A DNA stretch of 64,000 nucleotides from Flavobacterium nitratireducens (GCF_029625335.1 NZ_CP121111.1:682001-746000); one strand, 5' to 3'. Positions 43,853-52,332 are shown, counted from the stretch's first letter. Notes: generated by a model not told the origin, from the letters alone. Program-made: numbers and translations.

Positions 43853-45244
43853 ATGCATCCAGAAATTGATAAATTAATAAACATGGCTCTTTCAGATGGT
43901 CATGTTACTGATAAAGAAAGAGAAATTATTTTGCGTAAAGCTGAAAAACTTGGACTAGATGTTGATGAGTTAGAAATGTATTTGGAAAATGAAATTGGAA
44001 AAATAAGTCTTGATTTACAAACATTAGATAATAATTTCCCATCAAGTAAAAAAGATGAATCGATAAAGAAGGATTCTGCTATAAAAAATAAATTTATTGA
44101 TTTTAACGATTATAATTTATTCGGATTTATTGAAGAGTTTAATAATAGACTAGAGTATATTGACCAAAACATTTCTAATGATTTTTTAAAATATACTAAT
44201 AACGAAGTTGTCGACTTTATCTCTAACAATGATTTATCAAAAAGTGAAGGAACAAAATATTTTGGATACATTAGTTTATATGATTTAAAACAAGAATTGT
44301 TAAAAAAAGGTGGGTTGTTTTCAAAACAATCTGAAATTTATCAATACAAAAATGAGATAAATTCTTTGCTAAACATAAGTGGTAATAGGTTTCTAAAAAT
44401 GTACTACATTGAAGCTTATGGACAAATAGAATACTTAATGATAACTAAACTTGGTTTTTGGAATTGTATAGGTGATAAATGTAAAACTGTTTTATATAGC
44501 GAAACTAAAATAATGGAATTAAATCCTATTCCAATTTCTTCATATGTAAATCAACTATTCCATAATTTTTTCAAAACTAATTTTAATTTTTCTTCAATTC
44601 TTTCGAATGGCAAAATTAATTTAGATTTTAACTCATCTGTAGATTATTTGAATTTTTGGGTTAATACTCAAAATGAAAAATATATTTCAGATTTAATTAA
44701 ATTAAATAATCACATAAAATTATTAATTGAAAATTTCAATCAAGAAATAGATACTTTAATAACCAATAAAGAGGTAGAATTCTCAAAAATTGGTTATAGT
44801 GATTTCATTGAAGAAAAGTGGCGCACTAATAAATATAACTTTTATTATATAATTGATGTTTTTAATAATTTCCTTCAAAATATCAAACATATACTATTTC
44901 TTGTTTCATATAGAAATGAAATGATATCATGTATTGAGAATGGTTCAATTACTATGTATATGAACTTAAAAAATATATTAGAAGAAAAAGGCATATACTT
45001 AACTTTATTTGAAAAAACTCAAATAAAATCTTTAGACTCTATTAATCTGCAATTACAGCAATTAAACCAAACATTAACAAACGGATTTGAATTAATATAT
45101 AGTGGTATCAATACTTTAAATGATACAATTGATACTGGTCAAAAAAATATAGTAAATGAAATGAAGACATCGGCTATAATAAATTCCATTCAAACGTATC
45201 AATTATATAAGATAAATAAAAGTTTGAAGCCTAATAAAAAATAA
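43853..45244 (+). CDS. TerB-like N-terminal domain protein with coiled-coil tail
   Basis: The product is 463 residues. Residues 1-50 (IDKLINMALSDGHVTDKERE) match the TerB-type helical pattern with the DGHVTxxE metal-binding-like turn. The middle (about 80-400) is helical with no motif I know; one hydrophobic stretch, IKHILFLVSYRNEM, is too short for a sure membrane span. The C-terminal 70 residues (INLQLQQLNQTLTNGF, LNDTIDTGQKNIVNEM) look like a coiled coil. TerB-like domains recur in bacterial stress and phage-defence contexts. It is the third gene of the cassette. Function unknown. Confidence 0.6.
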   Translation: MHPEIDKLINMALSDGHVTDKEREIILRKAEKLGLDVDELEMYLENEIGKISLDLQTLDNNFPSSKKDESIKKDSAIKNKFIDFNDYNLFGFIEEFNNRLEYIDQNISNDFLKYTNNEVVDFISNNDLSKSEGTKYFGYISLYDLKQELLKKGGLFSKQSEIYQYKNEINSLLNISGNRFLKMYYIEAYGQIEYLMITKLGFWNCIGDKCKTVLYSETKIMELNPIPISSYVNQLFHNFFKTNFNFSSILSNGKINLDFNSSVDYLNFWVNTQNEKYISDLIKLNNHIKLLIENFNQEIDTLITNKEVEFSKIGYSDFIEEKWRTNKYNFYYIIDVFNNFLQNIKHILFLVSYRNEMISCIENGSITMYMNLKNILEEKGIYLTLFEKTQIKSLDSINLQLQQLNQTLTNGFELIYSGINTLNDTIDTGQKNIVNEMKTSAIINSIQTYQLYKINKSLKPNKK

Positions 45245-45306
45245 TACATACTTTATAACTTGTGAATCAAAAATAAATTGATTTGAATTCTCATAAATTA
45301 AATGAT

Positions 45307-45723
45307 TTATTTCATAATCGTTAAAAACACCTTTTTAATCCTTTTATCCAAACAATTACAATAGGTTTTACCGTTATATGTAAATACATTTAAAATTATA
45401 TATAGTTCATTTTCATAACCCACTTTACAAAAACTACTATCAATAGCTAATGAATTAGATTGTAACACATTTTCATTTTCACATCTATAACCCAAATTGC
45501 GTTTATATTCTAAATCAAACCCTAATTCTTCTTTAATTTGTTTTAAATCACGCTCTAATGTTTTATAGGAAATGATAGTGTTATATTCTCTCAAATATGC
45601 CATTATTTCTTTTTTGCTGCGAAAATCAATAGAGATAAAATCAACAATTCTTTGTAATCTTGAAATTCCTTCTATAAAAGCCATTGTACTTTTTTTATAC
45701 AAATATATTTTATAGTTAGACAT
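45307..45723 (-). CDS. winged-HTH regulator, short (WYL-type N-terminus without WYL domain)
   Basis: The product is 138 residues. The N-terminal 85 residues (SRLQRIVDFISID, EIMAYLREYNTIISYKTLERDLKQI, GYRCEN) fit the DNA-binding part of YafY/WYL-type regulators. The effector-binding WYL domain is missing; only about 50 residues follow. A second ATG 13 codons in is possible. It is convergent with the TerB-like gene and divergent from the HAD gene, so it may regulate either module. It could be a truncated remnant. Confidence 0.5.
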   Translation of the reverse strand: MSNYKIYLYKKSTMAFIEGISRLQRIVDFISIDFRSKKEIMAYLREYNTIISYKTLERDLKQIKEELGFDLEYKRNLGYRCENENVLQSNSLAIDSSFCKVGYENELYIILNVFTYNGKTYCNCLDKRIKKVFLTIMK

Positions 45724-45769
45724 AATTTGTCTAATTGATAAATAATTTTACACTTATAATTTTTACTAA

Positions 45770-46231
45770 ATGAAACGACTTATTCTGCTGGATTTAGATC
45801 ATACCTTAATATACGGTTCGTATGCACCGACAGAAAGCGCAAAAAAAATATTTCAATTTAATCCGTACTTATCTGTTTATGAACGTCCATTAGCGAACGA
45901 ATTGATAAAATTATGTCAAAGTAAAGCTGATATAATTATTTATACTACAGCATTAAAAACTTATGCAACCAAAATTAGTAAATCACTAAATATTAATCCT
46001 ATTCAAATCTTGAGTAGAAAAAATTGTTTAAGAGCTAATGAACAATATAAAAAAGTGATTGAACCCAGTTGGCTTAATACATATGAAACAATTATAGTAA
46101 TTGATGATAGCCCTAATGTTTGGAACAATACATCTGAATCCATTCATTTTTTAGTTCCTACAGAATTTAGAGGAAGTTCTAATGATACAAATCTGTCTCA
46201 AATAATTAATAAATTAAATTCAATAGTATGA
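45770..46231 (+). CDS. HAD-superfamily phosphatase (FCP1/NIF-like)
   Basis: The product is 153 residues. Motif I is LLDLDHTLI (DxDxT), motif II is IIYTTALKTYA, and the last motif is IVIDDSPNVW. These define a HAD phosphatase of the NIF/FCP1-like type with no cap domain. The Asp nucleophile is present, so activity is expected. The substrate is unknown. The stop overlaps the start of the lipoprotein gene by 4 bp (ATGA). Confidence 0.75.
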   Translation: MKRLILLDLDHTLIYGSYAPTESAKKIFQFNPYLSVYERPLANELIKLCQSKADIIIYTTALKTYATKISKSLNINPIQILSRKNCLRANEQYKKVIEPSWLNTYETIIVIDDSPNVWNNTSESIHFLVPTEFRGSSNDTNLSQIINKLNSIV

Positions 46232-46878
46232 GAATAGTACCTTTTTTAATAAGTTTATTTTTCTTGTATTCTTGTTCTGAGGAAACGTTAAAATCTGAAG
46301 TTTGCCTAAATGGAGATTGTCAAGCAGATTTTTGGATTGACTTTCAAGGACATCCAGGTACATATAAAGACCCTAATGGTATATGGCATATCAAACATGC
46401 GGGACTTAACTATTTTACTGTAAAAGGGAGTGTTTCTACTTTAGATCCAAATTATGTTATTAATAATGTACCGTTAGTTGTTACATCATTTGATTCTAAC
46501 TTTTTCTATATACCAGGAAATATTATTTGGACTTACCCAGTATATTCTTATTTAGGATTATGGAATAGTAATCAAATGAACACACCGATCCCTATAGGAA
46601 CTAAAACCTATACTTTTCCTTCTCTAGTTAACGCAAAAATTGCTACTATAAATAACTTAGCAGGATATTCTATACAACCGAATACCGACTGGTATGCTAA
46701 TCAATCTGTACTCCAAAGTTATTTTGCAACTTATAGTAAATACACTTATACTCCTCAACAATCAATGGTGTTTTTTCCAGATTTTATTGGGAAAGAGGCA
46801 ACAATATACATTGAAGTTGCTTTTGGAGAAGGAGAATCAACTATAAAAAAAGAACTTAAAATTGTTTTTGAACAATAA
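46228..46878 (+). CDS. hypothetical lipoprotein, 216 residues
   Basis: The lipobox is FFLYSCSEE. The mature part is aromatic- and Asn-rich, strand-like (WHIKHAGLNYFTVKGSVS, IIWTYPVYSYLGLW), and ends with a strand EGESTIKKELKIVFE. No family is recognised. It is translationally coupled to the HAD gene. Confidence 0.6.
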   Translation: MRIVPFLISLFFLYSCSEETLKSEVCLNGDCQADFWIDFQGHPGTYKDPNGIWHIKHAGLNYFTVKGSVSTLDPNYVINNVPLVVTSFDSNFFYIPGNIIWTYPVYSYLGLWNSNQMNTPIPIGTKTYTFPSLVNAKIATINNLAGYSIQPNTDWYANQSVLQSYFATYSKYTYTPQQSMVFFPDFIGKEATIYIEVAFGEGESTIKKELKIVFEQ

Positions 46879-47542
46879 TATTAAATACCAAACATGAAAG
46901 TACTAACAAAGACTCGTTTCAAACTTGGATTAGAATGTCCAAATAAATTGTACTATACTGGTAAAATCAACGAATATGCTAATCCAAAAAGTAAGGATCC
47001 ATTTTTAATTGCATTAGCTGATGGTGGCTTTCAAGTTGAAGAACTTGCAAGATTACATTATCCTGAAGGTATTTTAATTGAAGATAAAAAAGATGATAAA
47101 AATTACGATTATTTAGATAAAGTACAGCAAACTAATGAGCTTTTAAAACTTGAAAATGTGGTCATTTTCGAAGCTGCATTTATCTATGAAAATTTATTCA
47201 TTAGGGTAGATATTATAGAAAAAATAGGGAATAAAATTAACTTGATTGAGGTTAAAGCTAAATCATTTAAAAAAGGGGAAGATGATATTAAATTTGATTC
47301 ATCTTGGAAGTTCTATTTATTTGATATTGCTTTTCAAAAATATGTTATTGAAAAATCAAATCCTGAATATATAGTAACACCATTTTTAATGTTGGCAGAT
47401 AAAAACAAGACTACAACTATAGATAAATTAAATCAATTGTTTAGGATATCTAAAAAATCTAATAATAGAACTGGAGTTATAAAGAATGGACGTGCTAACT
47501 TAGCCATCACATAAAGTTAAGAAATAATCTTAATTTTAACCT

Positions 47543-47842
47543 ATGAAACAAGTCCGCAAAATTTATGACAAAGCTTTTAAAGAAAAAGCCGTTCAATTGA
47601 GTTATGAGAGAACAAATGTATCAGAACTCGCCAGAGAGTTGGGAATCACAGCACCACAGTTGTATAAATGGCGTAAAGAGTTCGAGGAATTTGGAGAAGG
47701 AAGTTTTCCTGGGAAAGGAAATTTAAAACTCACTCCCGAGCAAGAAAAAATTCACGAACTAGAGAAAAGACTCAAAGATGCCGAGTTAGAACGTGATATA
47801 TTAAAAAAAGCAATCGGCATTTTTTCCAAGAGCGGTCGATGA
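47543..47842 (+). CDS. IS3-family OrfA, element B
   Basis: The product is 99 residues. An N-terminal HTH of the transposase_8 type (AVQLSYERTNVSELAREL, ITAPQLYKWRKEF) is followed by a leucine-zipper-like tail (HELEKRLKDAELERDILKKA). It binds the IS ends. The stop overlaps the orfB ATG by 4 bp, and the A-rich ATTAAAAAAAGC near 47800 could serve as a frameshift site. Confidence 0.93.
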   Translation: MKQVRKIYDKAFKEKAVQLSYERTNVSELARELGITAPQLYKWRKEFEEFGEGSFPGKGNLKLTPEQEKIHELEKRLKDAELERDILKKAIGIFSKSGR

Positions 47843-48717
47843 TTTATAGTTTCATAAAAAGCAATGAACAACTATTCCCGATCGAAAAAATGTGCAAAGT
47901 TCTAAAAGTGAGCAGCGGAAGTTATTACCGATGGAAAAAACAAGCAGTCACAGCAAGACAACAACTAAAAATTGCCATAAAAGAACAGATAACATTGATT
48001 TATTTTGGAGCCAAACAAAGATATGGAAGTCCTAGAATAACATTGGAACTGCAGTATTTAGGTTATAAAGTTTCACGAATTACAGTTGCAAAATATATGA
48101 AAGAACTTGGCTTACGAAGCAAATTAAGCAAGAAGTTCAAAGTTACAACCAACTCAAATCATAATTATTTAGTTGTCGAAAATGTATTAAACAGAGAGTT
48201 TATTGTAAAAATGCCTTCAAAAGTTTGGGTTTCGGATATTACATATATCCAAACTAAAGAGGGTTTTGTATACCTGACCACTATTATGGATTTATACGAC
48301 AGAAAAATTATCGGTTGGAGTTTGAGTGACGGAATGAGTACAGAAGAAACTACGCTTGGAGCTTGGAAAATGGCGGTTAAAAACCGAGATATTGATCAAG
48401 GTTTGATTTTTCATTCTGACAGAGGTGTTCAATATGCCAGTAAAAAGTTTGTAAATGTTCTTGATTCCTATAAAAAAATAACCCGCAGTATGAGTCGTAA
48501 AGGAAATTGCTGGGATAATGCTGTGGCGGAAAGCTTCTTCAAATCTTTGAAAACGGAATTAATTTATGGGAACAAACTGATTTCTAAAGAACAGATGAAA
48601 CTGGAAATCTTTGAATATATTGAAATTTGGTACAACAGAAAAAGGAGACATTCCACTTTGAATTATGCAACTATTGAAGAATTTAACAATCAAATTAATT
48701 ACAAAAATGTAGCTTAA
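47839..48717 (+). CDS. IS3-family transposase OrfB, element B
   Basis: The product is 292 residues with an HTH_21-like N-terminus (QRYGSPRITLELQYLGYKV) and a DDE core: VWVSDITYIQT (D), LIFHSDRGVQYAS (D) and CWDNAVAESFFKSLKTE (E). All catalytic acids are present and the frame is intact, so element B may be active. Confidence 0.95.
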   Translation: MIYSFIKSNEQLFPIEKMCKVLKVSSGSYYRWKKQAVTARQQLKIAIKEQITLIYFGAKQRYGSPRITLELQYLGYKVSRITVAKYMKELGLRSKLSKKFKVTTNSNHNYLVVENVLNREFIVKMPSKVWVSDITYIQTKEGFVYLTTIMDLYDRKIIGWSLSDGMSTEETTLGAWKMAVKNRDIDQGLIFHSDRGVQYASKKFVNVLDSYKKITRSMSRKGNCWDNAVAESFFKSLKTELIYGNKLISKEQMKLEIFEYIEIWYNRKRRHSTLNYATIEEFNNQINYKNVA

Positions 48718-48847
48718 CTTAATGTGCCGTTTTTGTTTGCATATCCAGAAAATAGATTCACTTAAGAACCCTGATCAAGAATCTATCTTGTCATGTATGT
48801 CTTCAAACTAAAGTGGACTTTTGTTAAGAGAGTGTTTAGTTACAAAT

Positions 48848-49849
48848 TCAAAGATAAATGTTTTTTTGATTAGTTGTTAATTTTGATTTTTGGTATTTAT
48901 TTCTTCGGTTTATATTTGCCATTTTCTTTAATCGTTCTCGTTCTCTTAAAATCAGTTCGCCTCTTCCAAAATAGACGTCTGCAGGAGTTAAGTTATTTAA
49001 TGATTCATGATAGCGTTCATTATTGTAACGATAAACAAACTTTTCTAAAGCAGCTTCTAATTCTTCTGGAGCGAAGTAATTATCAAGTTTCACAACGTTT
49101 TTCATGGTTCTGTGATAACGTTCAATTTTTCCTTGTGTTTGCGGATGATTGAGTCTACCATGCACTTGTTGCATTTGATAATTGTCTTTTAAATACGATT
49201 TTAATTCGTTTGCAATGTAACACGAACCATTGTCAGACAAGAGTTTTGGCTTTTGTTTGGTAATTAATTTTGCTTTTTTAATTGCCGTGTCAACTGTTCG
49301 TTTTACATCATCAGCTTTCATGTTTGAGCAAAGTTCCCAGTGCACAATATATCGGCTGTAATCGTCCAAAACCGTACTTAGATAATACCATCCCCATCCT
49401 AAGATTTTAAAATAGGTAAAATCCGTTTGCCACATTTGATGAACAAAGCCTGTTTTGTCTGTAAATTCATTTCCCGCGCTCAGAAAAATATGAGCTGGAG
49501 CAGTAATTAATCCTCTTGCCTTCAAGATGCGGTAAACACTGGATTCGGATATGAAAATCTGTTGTTCATCAGTAATTTTGTAGGCTAATTCTCGGGAAGA
49601 TAAATCAGGATAGTCTAAAGCTAATTTTACAACTAAATTCTTCTGCTCTTGTGGAATGCTGTTCCATTGCCTGTTTGCTGCTCTTTTGGTTGGAATTAAT
49701 CCTTCTATTCCTTTTTCGCTGTAAGCATGATACCAATTGTAAAAGGTACTCTTGTTGATTCCAATCTCCCGAAGTGTTCGATTTACGCCAATTTCTGAAC
49801 GAGTAACCATGTGAATGATTTCTTGTTTTTCGGATACTGTAAGTCGCAT
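48848..49849 (-). CDS. IS3-type transposase OrfB, copy A2
   Basis: The product is 333 residues with the same DDE triad as copy A1 (QTDFTYF, LLSDNGSCYIA, GKIERYH). It differs from A1 at about seven positions, mostly in the last 20 residues and around the second Asp. The frame is intact. Confidence 0.9.
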   Translation of the reverse strand: MRLTVSEKQEIIHMVTRSEIGVNRTLREIGINKSTFYNWYHAYSEKGIEGLIPTKRAANRQWNSIPQEQKNLVVKLALDYPDLSSRELAYKITDEQQIFISESSVYRILKARGLITAPAHIFLSAGNEFTDKTGFVHQMWQTDFTYFKILGWGWYYLSTVLDDYSRYIVHWELCSNMKADDVKRTVDTAIKKAKLITKQKPKLLSDNGSCYIANELKSYLKDNYQMQQVHGRLNHPQTQGKIERYHRTMKNVVKLDNYFAPEELEAALEKFVYRYNNERYHESLNNLTPADVYFGRGELILRERERLKKMANINRRNKYQKSKLTTNQKNIYL

Positions 49850-49865
49850 ATATTTCTTAAACTTT

Positions 49866-50222
49866 TCAGTTAATCCAGCATGTCCAAGCTTTTTTTACAA
49901 TATCGTAGCGTAAAACCAAATCGGCAATCATTACTTTTAAAGTCTGATTTTCTTTCTTGAGCTCTGCTACTTCATCACTCGTAGCTTCTCTTGTTACATC
50001 GCCGGCTAAACGCTTTTTACCTGCTTCCAAAAATTCTTTGTTCCACTTATAAAACTGAGATTCATTAATGGAATACTTACGACACAATTCTGCTACTGAC
50101 ATTTCTGCTCGTAAAGCTTCCATAACAATCTGAATTTTTTGTTCAGAACTAAAGTTTCTTCGTGTGTTTCTACGAATGTCTTTGATGAAATTCTCTGCTG
50201 TTTTTTTCTTGGGTGTTCTCAT
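49866..50222 (-). CDS. IS3-type OrfA, copy A2, altered 3' end
   Basis: The product is 118 residues. HTH segment MSVAELCRKYSINESQFYKW and coiled coil as in A1. Near the 3' end, GTT before A7 in A1 is GT here, so the last residues read KKAWTCWIN instead of KKSLDMLD. This also shifts the relation to the orfB frame: a -1 slip on A7 no longer leads into orfB. Transposase fusion should therefore be impaired. Confidence 0.8.
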   Translation of the reverse strand: MRTPKKKTAENFIKDIRRNTRRNFSSEQKIQIVMEALRAEMSVAELCRKYSINESQFYKWNKEFLEAGKKRLAGDVTREATSDEVAELKKENQTLKVMIADLVLRYDIVKKAWTCWIN

Positions 50223-50306
50223 AATATCAAATTTAAGGATTTTGAAAATACTCTCTTAGTTTTGACTTAAATCAGTACACTTTTTGCTGACGATTTACAC
50301 ATAACA

Positions 50307-50732
50307 TCACAACTTGGCAACATACTTCCTGAACGAAGGCTTAAACTTATTGTAATTCTCAAGCTTTTCAAACCACTTAGCATGCAGCTGGCTTTCATAC
50401 TGGATGATGACAGCCCAAGTTTTCATTAACTCTTTATCTTGTTTGTCAAAAACGGTTTCGCAAAAATTCCAACTCATAAAGGCATACAACTCATATTTAA
50501 TTTTTTGATCTCCGCTAAAAGCCATTTCATACTGTTGTGTTAGTTCAAAATTTCTAAAAGAAGGATTATCCATTGCTATTTTCAACAATTCCATATAAGT
50601 CGAATCAAAAACATCATACGAATTGGTCGTTTTGTCTCTAAACCAAAAGATAACATATAATAAAATAGCAACAGCTGCCAGTAAGGTAGCAACAGAGTCT
50701 ACTAATAAACTCCAAAATTCAATTGTTGTCAT
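50307..50732 (-). CDS. small membrane-anchored hypothetical protein
   Basis: The product is 141 residues. One N-terminal membrane helix (VDSVATLLAAVAILLYVIFWF) precedes a helical cytoplasmic domain (YMELLKIAMDNPSFRNF, YELYAFMSWNFCETVF). No family is recognised with certainty. It is the last gene of a minus-strand operon, with a 4-bp overlap with the GNAT gene, and ends 5 bp from the duplicated CAT of IS A2. Confidence 0.6.
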   Translation of the reverse strand: MTTIEFWSLLVDSVATLLAAVAILLYVIFWFRDKTTNSYDVFDSTYMELLKIAMDNPSFRNFELTQQYEMAFSGDQKIKYELYAFMSWNFCETVFDKQDKELMKTWAVIIQYESQLHAKWFEKLENYNKFKPSFRKYVAKL

Positions 50733-51397
50733 GGTAATGGGGTATTGGTTAGTATAATTTGTTCCGGGATTTTATCAAGTAAGGAGATTAGAACTGAGTC
50801 GTTCGATTCTTTTTCATAAATTTCAAGATACAATCGTTGAATTAAATCTTTAATACTTTCTTTTTCTAGAATTTCTCTGGGAGGTTTAGGGGCTACCATC
50901 AAAAGCATTTCTGTAGATGCAGTACCATCCAAAGAAGGTAAAATATAAGTAACATTAGACAGTAAATAAGCGCCGTTACGTATATAAAACTGAATTCTTT
51001 TTTTGCGCTGCTCTTTATTGGAACCAAATTGAAAATGCTCTACCTCTAGTAATAAAAATTGTTTATTTTTGATTGTCATTTGCACCAAAAATTGAAAAAA
51101 TTGAGTGCCAAATTCTAAACCTCGACAATTATTTTTAACTGCTAAATAATCCAATAATACAAAAGGTGATTTTTTAAAACCCCACAACAAGGCCATTGCG
51201 ACTACTTGCTTTTTTACAATCCCAACAAACAACTGAGATTGACCGGTCTTCACTCGCTCAATGACAGTAACCATAGACTGACGCTCACTAGAAGGAAAAG
51301 CTTCACTATAAATAACCATTGCCTCTTGGAAACGGCTGCTGTTACAATCTTGGATATGTTGATAATCAATTGCCAAAATCTTAGTCTTTTTGGGCAT
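50729..51397 (-). CDS. GNAT-family acetyltransferase-like protein
   Basis: The product is 222 residues from ATG 51395-51397; an ATG 11 codons upstream would overlap the previous gene more. The GNAT core is visible as FVLLDYLAVKNNCRGLEFGTQFFQFL (strand 4, acetyl-CoA loop), but the usual Q/RxxGxG/A loop is only loosely kept. The C-terminal 60 residues are an extra helical tail. The substrate is unknown. It overlaps its upstream neighbour by 17 bp. Confidence 0.65.
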   Translation of the reverse strand: MPKKTKILAIDYQHIQDCNSSRFQEAMVIYSEAFPSSERQSMVTVIERVKTGQSQLFVGIVKKQVVAMALLWGFKKSPFVLLDYLAVKNNCRGLEFGTQFFQFLVQMTIKNKQFLLLEVEHFQFGSNKEQRKKRIQFYIRNGAYLLSNVTYILPSLDGTASTEMLLMVAPKPPREILEKESIKDLIQRLYLEIYEKESNDSVLISLLDKIPEQIILTNTPLP

Positions 51398-51698
51398 TAG
51401 GATTAGATATAACCAAAGAAGGTGTGCCATCTTGCAGGAGACAATCCACTATAGCTCCATTCAAATATTGAATACTCATGCTATCAACTACAACGTCGAA
51501 ATTATTTTCCTGAACTTTATAATTCAAAACCAAATCATCTTCATTGATCTCATTATCAATGGTACACGAATATTGATATCCGTTGGGGTGACTTAATCCA
51601 ATATACAATCGGAATTTTGCATCCAGTAAGTTCTCTGCTTTTAAAATTTCTATGATTTGAATTTTAGCAACTTCTGTAATAGTAATCGAAACTTCCAT
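51381..51698 (-). CDS. IscA/HesB-fold protein lacking the cluster cysteines
   Basis: The product is 105 residues and follows the A-type iron-sulfur carrier pattern: ITITEVAKIQIIEIL, FRLYIGLSHPNGYQYSC, then VVVDSMSIQYLNGAIVDC and SLVISNPNAQKD. In true carriers the loop after the second strand has a Cys and the C-terminus a CGCG; here the C-terminal Cys pair is absent and the loop Cys is displaced. A cluster-carrier role is therefore unlikely; it is more like a fold relative of unknown role. It lies 9 bp after the hexapeptide acyltransferase gene. Confidence 0.65.
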   Translation of the reverse strand: MEVSITITEVAKIQIIEILKAENLLDAKFRLYIGLSHPNGYQYSCTIDNEINEDDLVLNYKVQENNFDVVVDSMSIQYLNGAIVDCLLQDGTPSLVISNPNAQKD

Positions 51699-51707
51699 AA
51701 TCGAGAG

Positions 51708-52280
51708 CTATATAATATTTTTAATAAATTGTGCAGGAATACCCCCTACAATTGTGTTATCGGGAACATTTTTTGTAACAACTGCTCCAGCGGCAACAAT
51801 GGCATTTTCGCCAACGGTTACTCCTGGCAATATAATAGCTCCAGCACCAATCCAAGCATTCTTTTTAATCACAATTTTAGCTAAGTCTAACGATTTGCGA
51901 TTGTTAGGATCAGTCGGATGATTTTCAGTAATTAAACTCACCTTTGGCCCTATTAACACGTCATCTTCAATAGTTATACCTCCCAAGTCTAGAAAAGAAC
52001 AGCCATGATTGATAAAAACGTTTTTACCAATAGTGGTATGTTTCCCAAAATTAGTATGAAAAGGCACAAAAATAATAGTGCTTGAGTCAATATAACTCCC
52101 AATAATTTTACCTAATTGTACTCTAATTTGATTAATATCTGTAGCGGTATTCAAAGCCGAGGATAAGGCAATGGTTTGCGAAACCTGTTTCCAAAGTTGC
52201 GGCAAATCGGGATCGTTTTTGTCGATAATTCCTCCTGCTAACATTTTTCTAAAAATATCCATATATTGTTTCTGTTCCAT
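51708..52280 (-). CDS. hexapeptide-repeat acetyltransferase (maltose/galactoside O-acetyltransferase-like)
   Basis: The product is 190 residues. Left-handed beta-helix repeats run from IIGSYIDSSTIIFVPFHTNF to AIVAAGAVVTKNVPDN, including the conserved ENHPTDPNNRKSL loop, KIVIKKNAWIGAGAIILPGV and the final VGGIPAQFI. These fit the Maa/LacA group of acetyl-CoA-dependent O-acetyltransferases. The substrate is unknown. It is the first gene of the four-gene minus operon and is divergent from a GNAT gene. Confidence 0.88.
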   Translation of the reverse strand: MEQKQYMDIFRKMLAGGIIDKNDPDLPQLWKQVSQTIALSSALNTATDINQIRVQLGKIIGSYIDSSTIIFVPFHTNFGKHTTIGKNVFINHGCSFLDLGGITIEDDVLIGPKVSLITENHPTDPNNRKSLDLAKIVIKKNAWIGAGAIILPGVTVGENAIVAAGAVVTKNVPDNTIVGGIPAQFIKNII

Positions 52281-52319
52281 TTAATTTCGTTCGATAAATA
52301 TAGGGAATTAATTAAATTC

Positions 52320-52327
52320 TATCTTTG
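52320..52327 (+). promoter_or_regulatory. -7 promoter box for the 52333 GNAT gene
   Basis: TATCTTTG ends 5 nt before the ATG at 52333, so the transcript would be nearly leaderless. Confidence 0.5.
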
Positions 52328-52332
52328 TTACT

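Larger units (their letters stand above)
47487..48747 (+). mobile_element. IS3-family insertion sequence B
   Basis: The element is 1261 bp. The ends are imperfect 35-bp inverted repeats starting TGGACGTGC (left) and TGGATATGC (right, read inward); both run on to CACATnAAGTTAAG. A 3-bp target duplication GAA flanks it (47484-47486, 48748-48750). It carries intact orfA and orfB. Confidence 0.92.
46894..48794 (+). pseudogene. DUF2779-like gene split by IS B and cut off at IS A2
   Basis: The N-terminal about 198 residues (LTKTRFKLGLECPNKLYYTG, GGFQVEELARLHYPEG, IDLIEVKAKS-like INLIEVKAKSF) match the start of DUF2779-type proteins with a PD-(D/E)xK-like EVKAK segment, which are normally over 500 residues. 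IS B sits at 47487-48747 with a GAA duplication. Removing IS B and one GAA restores the frame: GVIK-KIDSLKNPDQESILS continues from 48751 to IS A2 at 48795. The rest of the gene is gone. With IS B present, the frame runs 7 residues into the IS and stops at 47512-47514. Confidence 0.75.
48795..50299 (-). mobile_element. IS3-type insertion sequence, copy A2 (inverted relative to A1)
   Basis: The element is about 1505 bp, oriented on the minus strand. Its inner-reading ends match those of A1. A 3-bp direct repeat CAT flanks it (48792-48794, 50300-50302). orfB is intact. orfA is intact in its HTH part but has lost one T just before the A7 slippery run, compared with A1. The outer 73 bp of its transposase-start end recur exactly at 53108-53180. 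Confidence 0.85.

Noticed and set aside
40873..50302. Composite transposon bounded by A1 and A2
   Set aside because: Each copy has its own 3-bp direct repeat (AAT, CAT) and the outer flanks do not match.
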